DNA of 64,000 nucleotides from JAHRAW01 sp965249835 (GTDB lineage Bacteria; Pseudomonadota; Gammaproteobacteria; Arenicellales; Poriferihabitantaceae), in the NCBI GenBank assembly GCA_965249835.1, contig CBDFMY010000004.1:67164-131163 (forward strand). The letters are read 5' to 3'. A model generated the notes under the pieces. It searched no databases and was not told where the DNA came from. It worked only from the letters and a program-made list of their open reading frames with translations. Made by a program: the position numbers and the translations under genes. Shown here piece by piece: positions 17,741 through 26,806 of the stretch. Every line of letters starts with the position of its first letter. The stretch's first letter is position 1.

Positions 17741-18434
17741 TTATTCCGGTTGTTGCGAATTGAGCGCATTGATTATTTGGTCAGTATCAAGAATTCCATT
17801 TGCCATTGCTTTACCATTGTCCAGCATTTTATAAGCTCGATCAATATTGGGATCAATGCCGAATTCAGACAATAAGCGTTGAGTTTTATTCGCAGATTCA
17901 ACTAAACGTTTGTAGCGAACCAGAACTTTAATGTCGTTGTTTGATCGCGCAGCAATCTCTTCTATTTTGGGGCGTAAATGCCAATCTATAGTCTTTTCCA
18001 TAAGAAGATTTGCTCGAATTGAAGTGGAAAGTCCGCTATATTGAACAGCAGTATTCTCATTAAAATGCGAATGGAAATAGATTTAGAACAACAATGCCCA
18101 AATTTAACATCTCGGCAAGCATTTCATCTTTAGAGATTAAGGGTATTTCAGATTCCTTCACGCCACAGCAAATTTTTTCGATATTTTTACAGTTTAAAAA
18201 CGGAGTGGGCTTAGTTTCGGGATTATAAATATAGCTTTCCTTGCAACCAAAAAGCGGGGCTTCTCCGAGTATGATTATTTTAACAGACGTGCATTTCTTA
18301 AAATTCTCCCGCCAAAACTTTTCTGTTTTGCTATATGTATCGACAAGATACTCTACATCATCCTTGAGACATTTTCCTTTTTTCTCATATAACCGCATTA
18401 AGGAATCAGTAAATAGAGATTTGGTATTATTCAT
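17741..18434 (-). pseudogene. Unknown gene broken by a one-base frameshift
   Basis: Two minus-strand frames, 18434-18060 (124 aa) and 18001-17741 (86 aa), join into one protein if one T of the TTTT run at about 18061-18064 is dropped. The frame then continues NLFPFAFNENTAVQYSG through the gap to the second part. The N-terminal part has an IIILGEAPLFG segment with a later YIYNP, faintly like small uracil-DNA-glycosylase-fold proteins, but I do not recognise the family. Its AT content is higher than the liv genes. It is either a real pseudogene or a homopolymer sequencing error. Confidence 0.6.
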
Positions 18435-19073
18435 TTGATTAAAAATTCAGCGATGCTGGTTGCGCGCTTCGCACTGGTCACGTATGGATTGTCGGGTCAA
18501 GCCCGATAATGACGAGAAAAGAAAGGTTTGTCATTCTCGCGAAAGCGGGAATCCAGTAAAATTCTGCGCGAAGTGCACGACCTTCTTGTCTATGTCTTGT
18601 CAACGAATTAGTGAACACATACAAAAATATGAGTATAACAAATAAACCCCCAACGCTTGTCGGCTATCCGGCGTGACCAGCCCCTCATCAAGCCCGAGGC
18701 GCCCACCGGCATAAATTCTACCGAAACCACTTTGGACGCTTGCAACGAAAATGGCCCGTCGTGTACGCACGAGACCCCCGTTGCGCTTCGCCGCGTGTGT
18801 TTCACTGGATTATCGGGTTAAGCCCTATATGACGAGGAAAGAACACCGCCCCGCAGGCAATGGTCCGCACTCAGGGGTTGCACAGACGCATATAACGATA
18901 CTCAAAAACGGCTCCAAATTTGCCGCTTGCAATCAACCTGTTACAAAATCTGGTTTAGCCATGTGGCAGGTTCTGGTACTATAACCATCAGACTGGAATT
19001 GCTATTTTTCCGTCTCGACAAATTCACTGCTATTTGTTACTAAGTGCCGATTCGAAATGATCGAGGAAATGAC
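18435..19073. repeat. Gene-free region with REP-like hairpins upstream of ald
   Basis: Three short palindromic repeats are visible: TCGGGTCAAGCCCGA at about 18490-18506, CTCGCGAAAGCGGGAATCC at about 18534-18553, and a degenerate TATCGGGTTAAGCCCTATA at about 18803-18822. The first two are the widespread proteobacterial REP-like units that end in ATGACG or start from GTCATTC. A family C fragment (TAGTGAACACATACAA) is at 18609-18625. The last 200 bp before ald are repeat-free and probably carry its promoter, but I cannot place -35 and -10 boxes with confidence. Confidence 0.6.
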
Positions 19074-20192
19074 ATGCTAGTAGGTATCCCAAAAGAAATC
19101 AAAAACCATGAATATCGGGTTGGTATGACGCCAACCAGTGTTCGTGAAATTGTCAAACATGGCCATCAGGTCGTGGTTGAAACCAAGGCGGGTGTCGGCA
19201 TCGGTGGGGCCGATAGCGACTATTCCACTGCGGGTGCGACCATCCTTGATAGTGCAGCGGAAATTTTTGCCAAAGCGGATATGATTATCAAGGTCAAGGA
19301 GCCTCAGGCCGTAGAGCGCGCGATGTTGCGCGAGGGTCAAATACTCTATGCCTATCTGCATCTGGCGCCAGATCCAGCACAAACCAAAGACCTGGTGGAG
19401 AGCGGCGCAACCTGCGTGGCTTATGAAACGGTGACTTCCGCATATGGCGGCCTGCCCCTGCTGGCGCCGATGTCCAAGGTGGCCGGGCGCATGTCGATTC
19501 AAGCCGGCGCCTATTGTCTGGAGCAGCCGCACGGCGGATTGGGCATGTTGCTGGGCGGCGTGCCCGGCGTTGATCCGGCCAAAGTGGTTGTTCTGGGTGC
19601 TGGCGTGGTCGGCACCCATGCTTGTCATATCGCGGTCGGCATGGGCGCAGATGTGTGGGTGTTGGATAACAACGCGAATTCAATCGAAAAACATTGGCAG
19701 CAGTTTGGGCGTTCAACCAATTCGGTATTTTCGACCGTCGATGCGCTCGAGCAACATGTGTTAAGCGCCGATCTGGTCATCGGCGGCGTGCTGATCCCCG
19801 GCGCCGAGGCGCCGAAGTTGGTGAGCGCCGAGATGGTTGCCAGCATGAAGCCCGGCTCGGTCATCGTCGATGTCGCCATCGACCAGGGCGGCTGCTGCAA
19901 GACCTCGCACGCCACCACCCATGCCGACCCAACCTATGTTGTGGATGATGTCGTACACTATTGCGTTGCCAACATGCCGGGCGGCGTGCCGCGCACCTCC
20001 ACATATGCGCTCAACAATGTCACCCTGCCGTTCGCGATTGCATTGGCAAACAAAGGCGCAAAACAGGCGATGCTGGACGACCTTCATTTGCGTAACGGCT
20101 TGAACGTGTATGCGGGCAAGGTTACGCACCGGGAGGTGGCAGAGGATTTGGGCTATGAATTTGTGGATGCGGAAACGGCGTTGCAGCAATAG
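19074..20192 (+). CDS. ald: Alanine dehydrogenase
   Basis: A 372-aa NAD-dependent enzyme converting alanine to pyruvate and ammonia. The usual catalytic residues are present at the usual positions: R15, K75 (KVKEP) and H96 (YLHLAPD). The Rossmann motif GAGVVGTHA and an IDQGG loop follow. I take ATG 19074, preceded by GAGGAA; an in-frame ATG at 19044 would add ten residues and spoil the conserved MLVGIPKEIK start. In taurine-degrading bacteria Ald regenerates pyruvate for taurine:pyruvate aminotransferase. Xsc and Pta of that pathway lie downstream, but no tpa gene is in the window. Confidence 0.95.
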   Translation: MLVGIPKEIKNHEYRVGMTPTSVREIVKHGHQVVVETKAGVGIGGADSDYSTAGATILDSAAEIFAKADMIIKVKEPQAVERAMLREGQILYAYLHLAPDPAQTKDLVESGATCVAYETVTSAYGGLPLLAPMSKVAGRMSIQAGAYCLEQPHGGLGMLLGGVPGVDPAKVVVLGAGVVGTHACHIAVGMGADVWVLDNNANSIEKHWQQFGRSTNSVFSTVDALEQHVLSADLVIGGVLIPGAEAPKLVSAEMVASMKPGSVIVDVAIDQGGCCKTSHATTHADPTYVVDDVVHYCVANMPGGVPRTSTYALNNVTLPFAIALANKGAKQAMLDDLHLRNGLNVYAGKVTHREVAEDLGYEFVDAETALQQ

Positions 20193-20236
20193 TTTTGCCG
20201 CTGCGAAAATTAAATATTTTGAATCAGGAGCAGAAA

Positions 20237-20779
20237 ATGTCAAAATTTGTTTATGTTGATAACTCAAATGTTTTTATTGAAGGGCAACGCGTAGCGGCGG
20301 TGAAAAATGGTAACGCGTTGAGCATACAGGATGCGATCAGCCGTCAGATTTTCGACTCAAGTTATCGCCTCGACTTCGGTAAATTATATAGTTTGGTTGC
20401 CGGCAATGGAAGCTCAAACGCGGAACGCGCCATGTTGTTCGGTTCGCGTCCGCCACCAAATGATTCGTTGTGGGCGGTCGCAGAATCCGCTGGATTTGAG
20501 TTGGTCATTGTAGACCGCAACTTGAGTAACAAAGAAAAGAAAATCGATACCGGCATTGTCACGGCAATGCTCATACACGCCTTCACTGAAGCAGATGCAT
20601 CAAAAGACCAATTTGTTTTGGTTGTCGGCGATGGCGACTATGTGCCCGTAGTTCAAGGCTTGATTGAGAACGGCTTTACCATCAATGTCGTGTTTTGGGA
20701 TCACGCATCGCGCGAGTTGCAAAATGTTTGTTCCAACTTTATATCGATGAACTCGCACTTTGAAAAACTTGCCCGTTGA
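20237..20779 (+). CDS. NYN domain (LabA/DUF88-type) putative ribonuclease
   Basis: A 180-aa PIN-like NYN protein. The acidic residues expected for metal binding are seen in YVDNSNVFIEG (D8), DTGIVTAM and VVGDGDYVPVV. The start is ATG 20237 behind an AGGAG site. Such proteins are thought to cleave RNA; the target is unknown. It is followed within about 45 bp by an unknown gene and is inserted between ald and xsc, so it is probably a passenger in the taurine cluster. Confidence 0.8.
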   Translation: MSKFVYVDNSNVFIEGQRVAAVKNGNALSIQDAISRQIFDSSYRLDFGKLYSLVAGNGSSNAERAMLFGSRPPPNDSLWAVAESAGFELVIVDRNLSNKEKKIDTGIVTAMLIHAFTEADASKDQFVLVVGDGDYVPVVQGLIENGFTINVVFWDHASRELQNVCSNFISMNSHFEKLAR

Positions 20780-20822
20780 TCGCCACCGACACGACGCACT
20801 TTTTTATTTAATGAGGAAAAAA

Positions 20823-21428
20823 ATGAAAACAGACAGTGATAATTGCCGGGTTACCGAAGATGATTTTTGCAAAGCATGGTGCGCCGTGTGGGAGAAAAAA
20901 GACAAAAATAAATGCCTTTCAAACCAATTTAGCGGCGAAGGATCTTGGGGAGACTGGACTGAGGCCATGTTGACTGATAAAAAAGAGGCATTTTTGAAAC
21001 AGGTCAAATGCAAACTCGCGGGCACCCTTTCGCGCGAAATGTATTATTGGGATGAAGAACTGTTTCGCGTGGATGTCGGTTTTGTGTCCGAGTGCAACGA
21101 CTACATGAACACAGACGGTAAATATACTTATCCGCTTTTTTTCGATGTGTTAATCGAACATGAAAACAACATGCACAAAATTCACGAAGAGATGTGGAAA
21201 CTGATTTTCGTCCGCTCGCCGTTAAAAGTCATTGTTTCATATGGTCACCTGAAAGATGGAGTGCAAGAAAAGATAAATGAGTGCATCGGATATTTGCAGA
21301 ACGCCAACGCCGCTTTCCCGGAAAATGAAGATACGCGCTACTTGTTTATCATAGGAAACCATGTTGATGGGAAAATACGCTGGCGGTGGGCATCTAACAA
21401 ACAATCATCTCTACGAAATTTATGCTGA
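20823..21428 (+). CDS. Unknown protein, possibly PD-(D/E)xK-like
   Basis: A 201-aa protein starting at ATG 20823 behind GAGGAA. I do not recognise it by name. A central stretch reads FFDVLIEHENN followed about 10 residues later by KLIFVRSPLKVIVSY, the layout of a conserved group of nuclease-fold proteins with a D-x(3)-EHEN core. It lies directly behind the NYN gene, so the two may be a co-transferred pair. Base composition is more AT-rich than ald and xsc on either side. Confidence 0.5.
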   Translation: MKTDSDNCRVTEDDFCKAWCAVWEKKDKNKCLSNQFSGEGSWGDWTEAMLTDKKEAFLKQVKCKLAGTLSREMYYWDEELFRVDVGFVSECNDYMNTDGKYTYPLFFDVLIEHENNMHKIHEEMWKLIFVRSPLKVIVSYGHLKDGVQEKINECIGYLQNANAAFPENEDTRYLFIIGNHVDGKIRWRWASNKQSSLRNLC

Positions 21429-21489
21429 TTGGAATCAATTTAAATCTAAACTTATTTTATTAACCAAACCATTCAAGAGAACTTAACCC

Positions 21490-23253
21490 ATGACAAAAAT
21501 GACCACTTCCGAAGCCTTCGTGGAAACCATGGCGGCGCACGGCGTAACCGATATATTTGGAATCATGGGCTCGGCTTTTATGGATGCGATGGATATATTC
21601 GCACCCGCCGGTATCCGCCTGGTGTCGGTGGTGCATGAACAGGGCGCGGGACACATGGCCGACGGCTATTCCCGGGTCAGCGGACGCCATGGCGTGGTCA
21701 TCGGGCAAAACGGTCCGGGCATCAGTAACTGCGTTACCGCTATCGCCGCGGCCTATTGGGCGCACTCTCCGGTGGTCATGATTACCCCGGAAACCGGCAC
21801 TATGGGTCAGGGCTTGGGCGGCTTCCAGGAAGCCAATCAGTTACCGATGTTTGAGGAATTTGTCAAGTATCAGGGTCATGTCAATAATCCGAATCGAATG
21901 GCTGAATATACCTCCCGGTGTTTTGACCGCGCTCATTCCGAACTGGGACCGACGCAACTTAATATTCCGCGCGATTATTTTTATGGCGATGTGGATATTG
22001 ATATTCCACAACCCATGCGCCTCGACCGCGGGCCCGGCGGCGATGCGACCTTGAACGAGGCCGCACAAATGCTGACCGAGGCGAAATTTCCAGTGATTAT
22101 TTCCGGCGGCGGCGTGGTCATGGCTGATGCCGTTGAGGACTGCAAGGCGTTGGCAGAGCGTCTTGGTGCGCCAGTGGTCAACAGCTACCTGCATAATGAT
22201 TCATTCCCGGCAAGTCACCCACTCTGGTGCGGCCCGCTCGGCTACCACGGTTCCAAAGCGGCCATGTCGCTAATCAGCAAGGCCGATGTGGTGGTGGCGT
22301 TGGGCAGCCGGCTTGGACCTTTCGGCACCCTTCCCCAGTACGGCATAGACTACTGGCCGACGGATGCAAAAATTATTCAGATCGATGCCGATCACAAAAT
22401 GCTGGGGTTGGTTAAGAAAATTTCAGTCGGCATTTGTGGCGACGCCGGTGCGGCGGCGAAGGCGTTGCTTGCGCGAATCAATGAGCGAACGCTGACCTGC
22501 GATGCCAGCAAAGATGCCCGCGCCATTGAGATCGATACCGATAAGGCAGATTGGGAAGCCGAGTTGAATGAATGGATTCACGAAAAAGACGGCTATAGTC
22601 TGGACATGATCAAAGAGCAAAGCGGTGAAGCGGGCAACTGGCTGCATCCTCGCCAAGTGTTGCGTGAACTTGAAAATGCCATGCCTGCCAATGCTATGGT
22701 TTCCACTGACATTGGCAATATCAACGCCATCGCCAACAGCTATCTTCGGTTTGAAGAGCCGCGCAGTTTCCTCGCGCCGATGAGTTTTGGCAACTGCGGC
22801 TACGCGCTGCCGACCGTGATTGGCGCCAAGTGCGCGGCCCCTGATCGCCCGGCCATCGCCTACTCCGGCGACGGTGCCTGGACCATGAGCATGACGGAGA
22901 TTATCACCGCGGTGCGCCACAACATGCCGGTGACTGGCGTGGTCTTCAATAACCGCCAATGGGGCGCCGAGAAAAAGAACCAGGTGGATTTCTATGGTCG
23001 CCGCTTTGTCGCCGACGATTTGAAAAATCACAGTTTCTCCGGAATCGGGCGCGCCATGGGCGCCGAAGGCATCACCGTCGATCAACTGGAAGAGGTCGGC
23101 CCGGCCTTGACCAAAGCCGTTGACCTGCAAATGAACCACGGAAAAACCACGGTCATCGAAATCATGTGCACGCGGGAGCTGGGCGATCCGTTCAGACGCG
23201 ATGCGCTGAGCAAACCGATTCGACATTTGGCGAAGTATAAAAAGTTCGTTTGA
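21490..23253 (+). CDS. xsc: Sulfoacetaldehyde acetyltransferase
   Basis: A 587-aa thiamine-diphosphate enzyme that converts sulfoacetaldehyde and phosphate to acetyl phosphate and sulfite, the desulfonation step of taurine and other C2-sulfonates. Visible family features are the catalytic HEQGAGHMADGYSR glutamate segment, ETGTMGQGLGGFQE after residue 95, and the ThDP/Mg motif SGDGAWTMS with the NNRQWGAEK stretch that is characteristic of Xsc. It fits its usual length. Downstream pta would convert acetyl phosphate to acetyl-CoA. Sulfite handling genes are not in the window. Confidence 0.96.
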   Translation: MTKMTTSEAFVETMAAHGVTDIFGIMGSAFMDAMDIFAPAGIRLVSVVHEQGAGHMADGYSRVSGRHGVVIGQNGPGISNCVTAIAAAYWAHSPVVMITPETGTMGQGLGGFQEANQLPMFEEFVKYQGHVNNPNRMAEYTSRCFDRAHSELGPTQLNIPRDYFYGDVDIDIPQPMRLDRGPGGDATLNEAAQMLTEAKFPVIISGGGVVMADAVEDCKALAERLGAPVVNSYLHNDSFPASHPLWCGPLGYHGSKAAMSLISKADVVVALGSRLGPFGTLPQYGIDYWPTDAKIIQIDADHKMLGLVKKISVGICGDAGAAAKALLARINERTLTCDASKDARAIEIDTDKADWEAELNEWIHEKDGYSLDMIKEQSGEAGNWLHPRQVLRELENAMPANAMVSTDIGNINAIANSYLRFEEPRSFLAPMSFGNCGYALPTVIGAKCAAPDRPAIAYSGDGAWTMSMTEIITAVRHNMPVTGVVFNNRQWGAEKKNQVDFYGRRFVADDLKNHSFSGIGRAMGAEGITVDQLEEVGPALTKAVDLQMNHGKTTVIEIMCTRELGDPFRRDALSKPIRHLAKYKKFV

Positions 23254-23646
23254 GTGTGCTTGTCTTTTTCGCCGCCATGCTACGTTGCGCATCGTCGCTC
23301 GGTCGCTCACATACTTAATGTATGCTCACTCCCTCGCTCCTCGCGCGCCTTGCCTGACAACGAAAAAATCGCCGGGCGCGCCATGAATTGATTGGCGCGA
23401 GCAAAGCGAGCCCGAAGGGCGCGTATCAGGGATGATACGCGCAAAATACTGCGCACAATGTTTGTCTGGATTATAAGGTCCGGGCAATGACGGGTTGGGA
23501 TACAATGGTGAATTGGAAGGCGATGATTCCTTTTGAGACGCCAATGGTAAACGAGAAAAAACTTGTCAGCGAAATAGTGAACCTATACATCGCCTGCGGC
23601 GGGAATGACGGCGATCGGTATGTTTGAAACCCCGCAATAACAAACC
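23254..23646. repeat. Three stacked dispersed repeats (families A, B and C)
   Basis: Family A runs about 23258-23370 (TCGCTCGGTCGCTCACATAC, then TTAATGTATGCTCACT and CTCCTCGCGCGCCTTGCC). Family B follows at about 23371-23452, ending with the palindrome GCGTATCAGGGATGATACGC. Family C fills about 23455-23640, in reverse to 15835-15960. The same A-B order is seen at 62755-63000, so the modules travel together. No gene is visible. Confidence 0.8.
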
Positions 23647-24699
23647 ATGGTAATGCCAACAAAAAACTCATCCGCAGGCGGCGGCGCACTCGCGTCGTTG
23701 GCGATGTTGGTCATCCTCATCGGCGGCATGAAAATCGCGGCGCCATTGCTGGTGCCGTTGTTGCTCGCGTTGTTCATCGCCATTTTGATCGCATCGCCCT
23801 ATTCGTGGCTGCACGGCAAAGGCGTCCCGCGCTGGCTGGCATTGCTCACCGTGTTACTGGTTTTTTTCGGCGCGGTTTTCTTGCTCGGCTCGTTGGTCGG
23901 CTCATCGGCGCAGGAATTCTCGGCGCGCTTCCCGCTATATCAACAACGCTTGCACGACATGACCGCCGAATTGTTCGCGTATCTCGCGCAAGTCGGTATG
24001 CCCTTCTCCGACGCGCAAGTCACCGAATATTTCGACCCCGGCAAAGTAATGGCACTCGCCGCATCATTGTTTAGCGGAATACAAAACCTGCTCGCCAACA
24101 GCGTTCTGATTATGATCACCGTGGTTTTGATTCTGCTCGAAGCGCCAAACATTCCCGACAAGTGGCGCGCCGCGCATCACGATGCGCACAACGCCGAGCA
24201 AACGCTTGAGCGCTTCCGCGCCGCGGCGCACAATGTCAATCGCTACATGGCAATCAAGACCATGACCAGCGCTCTGACCGGCGCATTAATCGCGTTATCT
24301 TTGTGGCGGATTGGCGTCGACTATCCGCTGCTGTGGGGCGTGATGGCGTTCTTGCTGAACTTCATTCCCAACATCGGTTCGGTAATCGCGGCGATTCCGG
24401 TGGTACTGCTCGCGCTGGTGCAAATCGGTTTCGGCGCCGCCACGATGACCGCGCTTGCGTATCTCGTGGTCAATATGATCATCGGTAGCGCGCTTGAGCC
24501 GCGTATGATGGGCAAAGGACTCGGCTTGTCCACGCTGGTGGTTTTCGTCTCGCTAATTTTGTGGGGCTGGGTGCTCGGCGTGGTCGGCATGTTGCTCTCG
24601 GTGCCACTCACCCTCGCCATGAAAATCGCCCTGGACAGCAATCAAAACACAAAATGGATGGCGATTATGCTGGGCCCGCGCATTGACGCTGAGCAATGA
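23647..24699 (+). CDS. AI-2E family transporter (PerM/YhhT-like membrane protein)
   Basis: A 350-aa polytopic protein with about seven hydrophobic segments. It has the family's large soluble loop after the third segment (about 85-150), the LNFIPNIGSVIAAIPVV motif near residue 240, and EPRMMGKGLGLSTLVVFVS near 285-303. Family members export small solutes or signals; some act as Na+/H+ antiporters. It lies between xsc and pta in the same direction and may serve the taurine pathway as an exporter (for example of sulfite or acetate), but the sequence itself does not show a substrate. Confidence 0.85.
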   Translation: MVMPTKNSSAGGGALASLAMLVILIGGMKIAAPLLVPLLLALFIAILIASPYSWLHGKGVPRWLALLTVLLVFFGAVFLLGSLVGSSAQEFSARFPLYQQRLHDMTAELFAYLAQVGMPFSDAQVTEYFDPGKVMALAASLFSGIQNLLANSVLIMITVVLILLEAPNIPDKWRAAHHDAHNAEQTLERFRAAAHNVNRYMAIKTMTSALTGALIALSLWRIGVDYPLLWGVMAFLLNFIPNIGSVIAAIPVVLLALVQIGFGAATMTALAYLVVNMIIGSALEPRMMGKGLGLSTLVVFVSLILWGWVLGVVGMLLSVPLTLAMKIALDSNQNTKWMAIMLGPRIDAEQ

Positions 24700-24703
24700 A
24701 ACC

Positions 24704-25723
24704 ATGCATCGCATTATCACGCAAGCAAAACTAACCCCGAAAACAATTGTCTTGCCGGAATCCGGCGACTTAAGAGTTGTTGAAGCCGCGTCATTAATAT
24801 CGCAACTCGAGTTGGCGAAAGTCGTGTTGATTGGCGAGCGTAGCGAAGTTTTGTCATTGGCGAAGGCGAATGACATTGACCTTGCCGATGTGGCAATAGA
24901 GAATCATCGCGAATCCGAATGTGCGTATAGCGAAAAATATATGGACGCACTGATGGCACGCCATGAAAAAAAACCAAAAAAAAAACATGACCACCTCACT
25001 CGCGAGAAAGCGCGACAACAACTTGTCAATCCGCTGATTTTTGCCATGCTTAAAGTCGCGTGCGGGGATGCGGACGGTTGCGTCGCCGGCGCGGCACATA
25101 CCACTTCCGATGTGTTGCGCGCGGCGTTGCAAATCATTGGCGTGAAGTCGCATAGCGGCGAAAATAGTCTGGTCTCGAGTTTTTTCATCATGCAACACGA
25201 CATGCCGCATCAAGCACTTCGCGGCGTAGCGTTGTTCGCCGATTGCGCGATGGTGATCGAACCGAACGCCGCGCAGTTGGCGCGCATCGCGATGGATACA
25301 TCAGATAGCGCGGTCGCGTTGTTGGGGATGACGCCGCGCATCGCGCTGTTGTCGTTTTCCACCGCCGGCAGCGCGTGTCATGCGCAGGTCGACAAAGTGC
25401 GCGAGGCGGGCGATCTCATCGCGCGCCAACGCCCCGACCTTGAATTGATGACCGAAGTGCAATTTGATGCCGCGGTCATTCCCGAAATTTTGCGGCGCAA
25501 AGCCCCCGACATTGCCGTCGAAGCCCCCGCCAATCTATTTATCTTTCCGGATTTGCAGTCGGCCAACATCGGTTACAAAATCGCCGAACGCATCGGCGGC
25601 GCGCGCGCAATCGGCCCAATCCTGCAAGGACTCAAGCGACCGGTCAACGATCTTTCGCGCGGTTGCAGCGTGGACGACATCGTGCAACTGGTTGCGGTAA
25701 CCGCGCTTCAATCCGGCATTTGA
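24704..25723 (+). CDS. pta: Phosphate acetyltransferase (short Pta form)
   Basis: A 339-aa single-domain phosphotransacetylase converting acetyl phosphate and CoA to acetyl-CoA. Family features are VLPESGDLRVVEAA near the start, DADGCVAGAAHTTSDVLRAAL in the middle, and IFPDLQSANIGYKIAERIGG with GPILQGLKRPVNDLSRG near the end. Start ATG 24704 is chosen. It completes the xsc route. Odd feature: around residues 88-98 a lysine-rich insert (EKKPKKKH) is encoded by an A8-CC-A10 tract, where the family normally has a short RHHKG-type loop. Confidence 0.93.
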   Translation: MHRIITQAKLTPKTIVLPESGDLRVVEAASLISQLELAKVVLIGERSEVLSLAKANDIDLADVAIENHRESECAYSEKYMDALMARHEKKPKKKHDHLTREKARQQLVNPLIFAMLKVACGDADGCVAGAAHTTSDVLRAALQIIGVKSHSGENSLVSSFFIMQHDMPHQALRGVALFADCAMVIEPNAAQLARIAMDTSDSAVALLGMTPRIALLSFSTAGSACHAQVDKVREAGDLIARQRPDLELMTEVQFDAAVIPEILRRKAPDIAVEAPANLFIFPDLQSANIGYKIAERIGGARAIGPILQGLKRPVNDLSRGCSVDDIVQLVAVTALQSGI

Positions 25724-25735
25724 TTCGTCGCCATC

Positions 25736-26806
25736 ATGGACATCGCCTTTCGCACCATTCACCTGCGCAAACGTTTCCCGCTTGCGATTAGTCGCGGGGT
25801 AAGCGTTAGCGGCGACAATCTTTTTGTCGCCATCACCCGTGACCACATCACCGGCTGGGGGGAAATGGCACCCGGCATTCGCCAGGGCGCAACGGATGTC
25901 GCGAGCAGTCAGGCCGCGCTAACCGAATTTTTCGCAAGCGGGTTGAATGGGCTTGGCGTTACCGAAATTTATGATCGCGGGCGTCAAAGCAATGTGCCGG
26001 CTAGCGCGCTGGCGGCGCTGGACGTTGCGTTGTGGGACTGGTCGGCGCGCAAAGCCAACATGCCGCTCTACCGACTGCTGGGGATGGGCAAGCCACGCAC
26101 GCCGACCTCGGTTACCATCGGCATCAGCCCCCCGCAAGTCGTGCGCGAACGCGTCCCGCTGTTGCTCGACGGTGGCGGCATCCGTGCGCTCAAAGTAAAA
26201 CTCGGTTCCACTGACGGCATTGAAGCCGATCAGGCGATGTTCGCCCAGGTGATGGAAAGCATCCGCGACTATCCGCTCAGTTTGCGGGTGGATGCCAACG
26301 GCGGCTGGAGCGTGAAACAGGCGCAGGTGATGATGAAGTGGCTTGCCGCGCGCGAGGTTGCATATATCGAGCAACCGCTCGCCGATGGGCAAGAAAGCGA
26401 GTTGCCGGCGTTGTTCAAAAATCGTCCGTTGCCGATTTTTCTGGACGAATCCTGCCGCTTCGCCGACGACTTGCCGAAGTGGGCGCACACCGTTGACGGC
26501 GTCAACATCAAACTGATGAAATGCGGTGGCATTTCGGGCGCGTTGCGCATCATCACCGCGGCGCGCGAGTTCGGACTGAAAACCATGATCGGATGCATGA
26601 GCGAATCGTCCATGGCAATCTCGGCCGCTGCCGCGATTAGTGGCGCGATGGATTATATTGACCTCGACTCGCATTTGAACCTCGACCCGGACCCGTGCGT
26701 CGGTGCGCAATTGATCGATGGCATCATCACGCCGAACGACACGCCCGGTCACGGCGCGGCATTAACAAACAACACATCAGCGGCAACGAAAAATAATCAT
26801 GCTTGA
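25736..26806 (+). CDS. dgcA: Enolase-superfamily epimerase, probable N-acetyl-D-glutamate racemase (DgcA-type)
   Basis: A 356-aa muconate-lactonizing-type enolase-superfamily enzyme. The catalytic lysine pair is in ALKVKLGS, metal ligands are in LRVDANGGW, YIEQPL and IFLDESC, and the second base lysine in VNIKLMKCGG. By itself it would be annotated as a dipeptide (L-Ala-D/L-Glu) epimerase. The 8-nt overlap with a DUF1611 gene matches the described marine D-glutamate pathway, where DgcN acetylates D-Glu and DgcA racemises N-acetyl-D-Glu. I prefer that role, with murein dipeptide recycling as the alternative. Confidence 0.85.
   Translation: MDIAFRTIHLRKRFPLAISRGVSVSGDNLFVAITRDHITGWGEMAPGIRQGATDVASSQAALTEFFASGLNGLGVTEIYDRGRQSNVPASALAALDVALWDWSARKANMPLYRLLGMGKPRTPTSVTIGISPPQVVRERVPLLLDGGGIRALKVKLGSTDGIEADQAMFAQVMESIRDYPLSLRVDANGGWSVKQAQVMMKWLAAREVAYIEQPLADGQESELPALFKNRPLPIFLDESCRFADDLPKWAHTVDGVNIKLMKCGGISGALRIITAAREFGLKTMIGCMSESSMAISAAAAISGAMDYIDLDSHLNLDPDPCVGAQLIDGIITPNDTPGHGAALTNNTSAATKNNHA

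Noticed and set aside
18860..19073. Riboswitch or attenuator upstream of ald
   Set aside because: I see no conserved aptamer pattern and no terminator-like stem followed by T residues.
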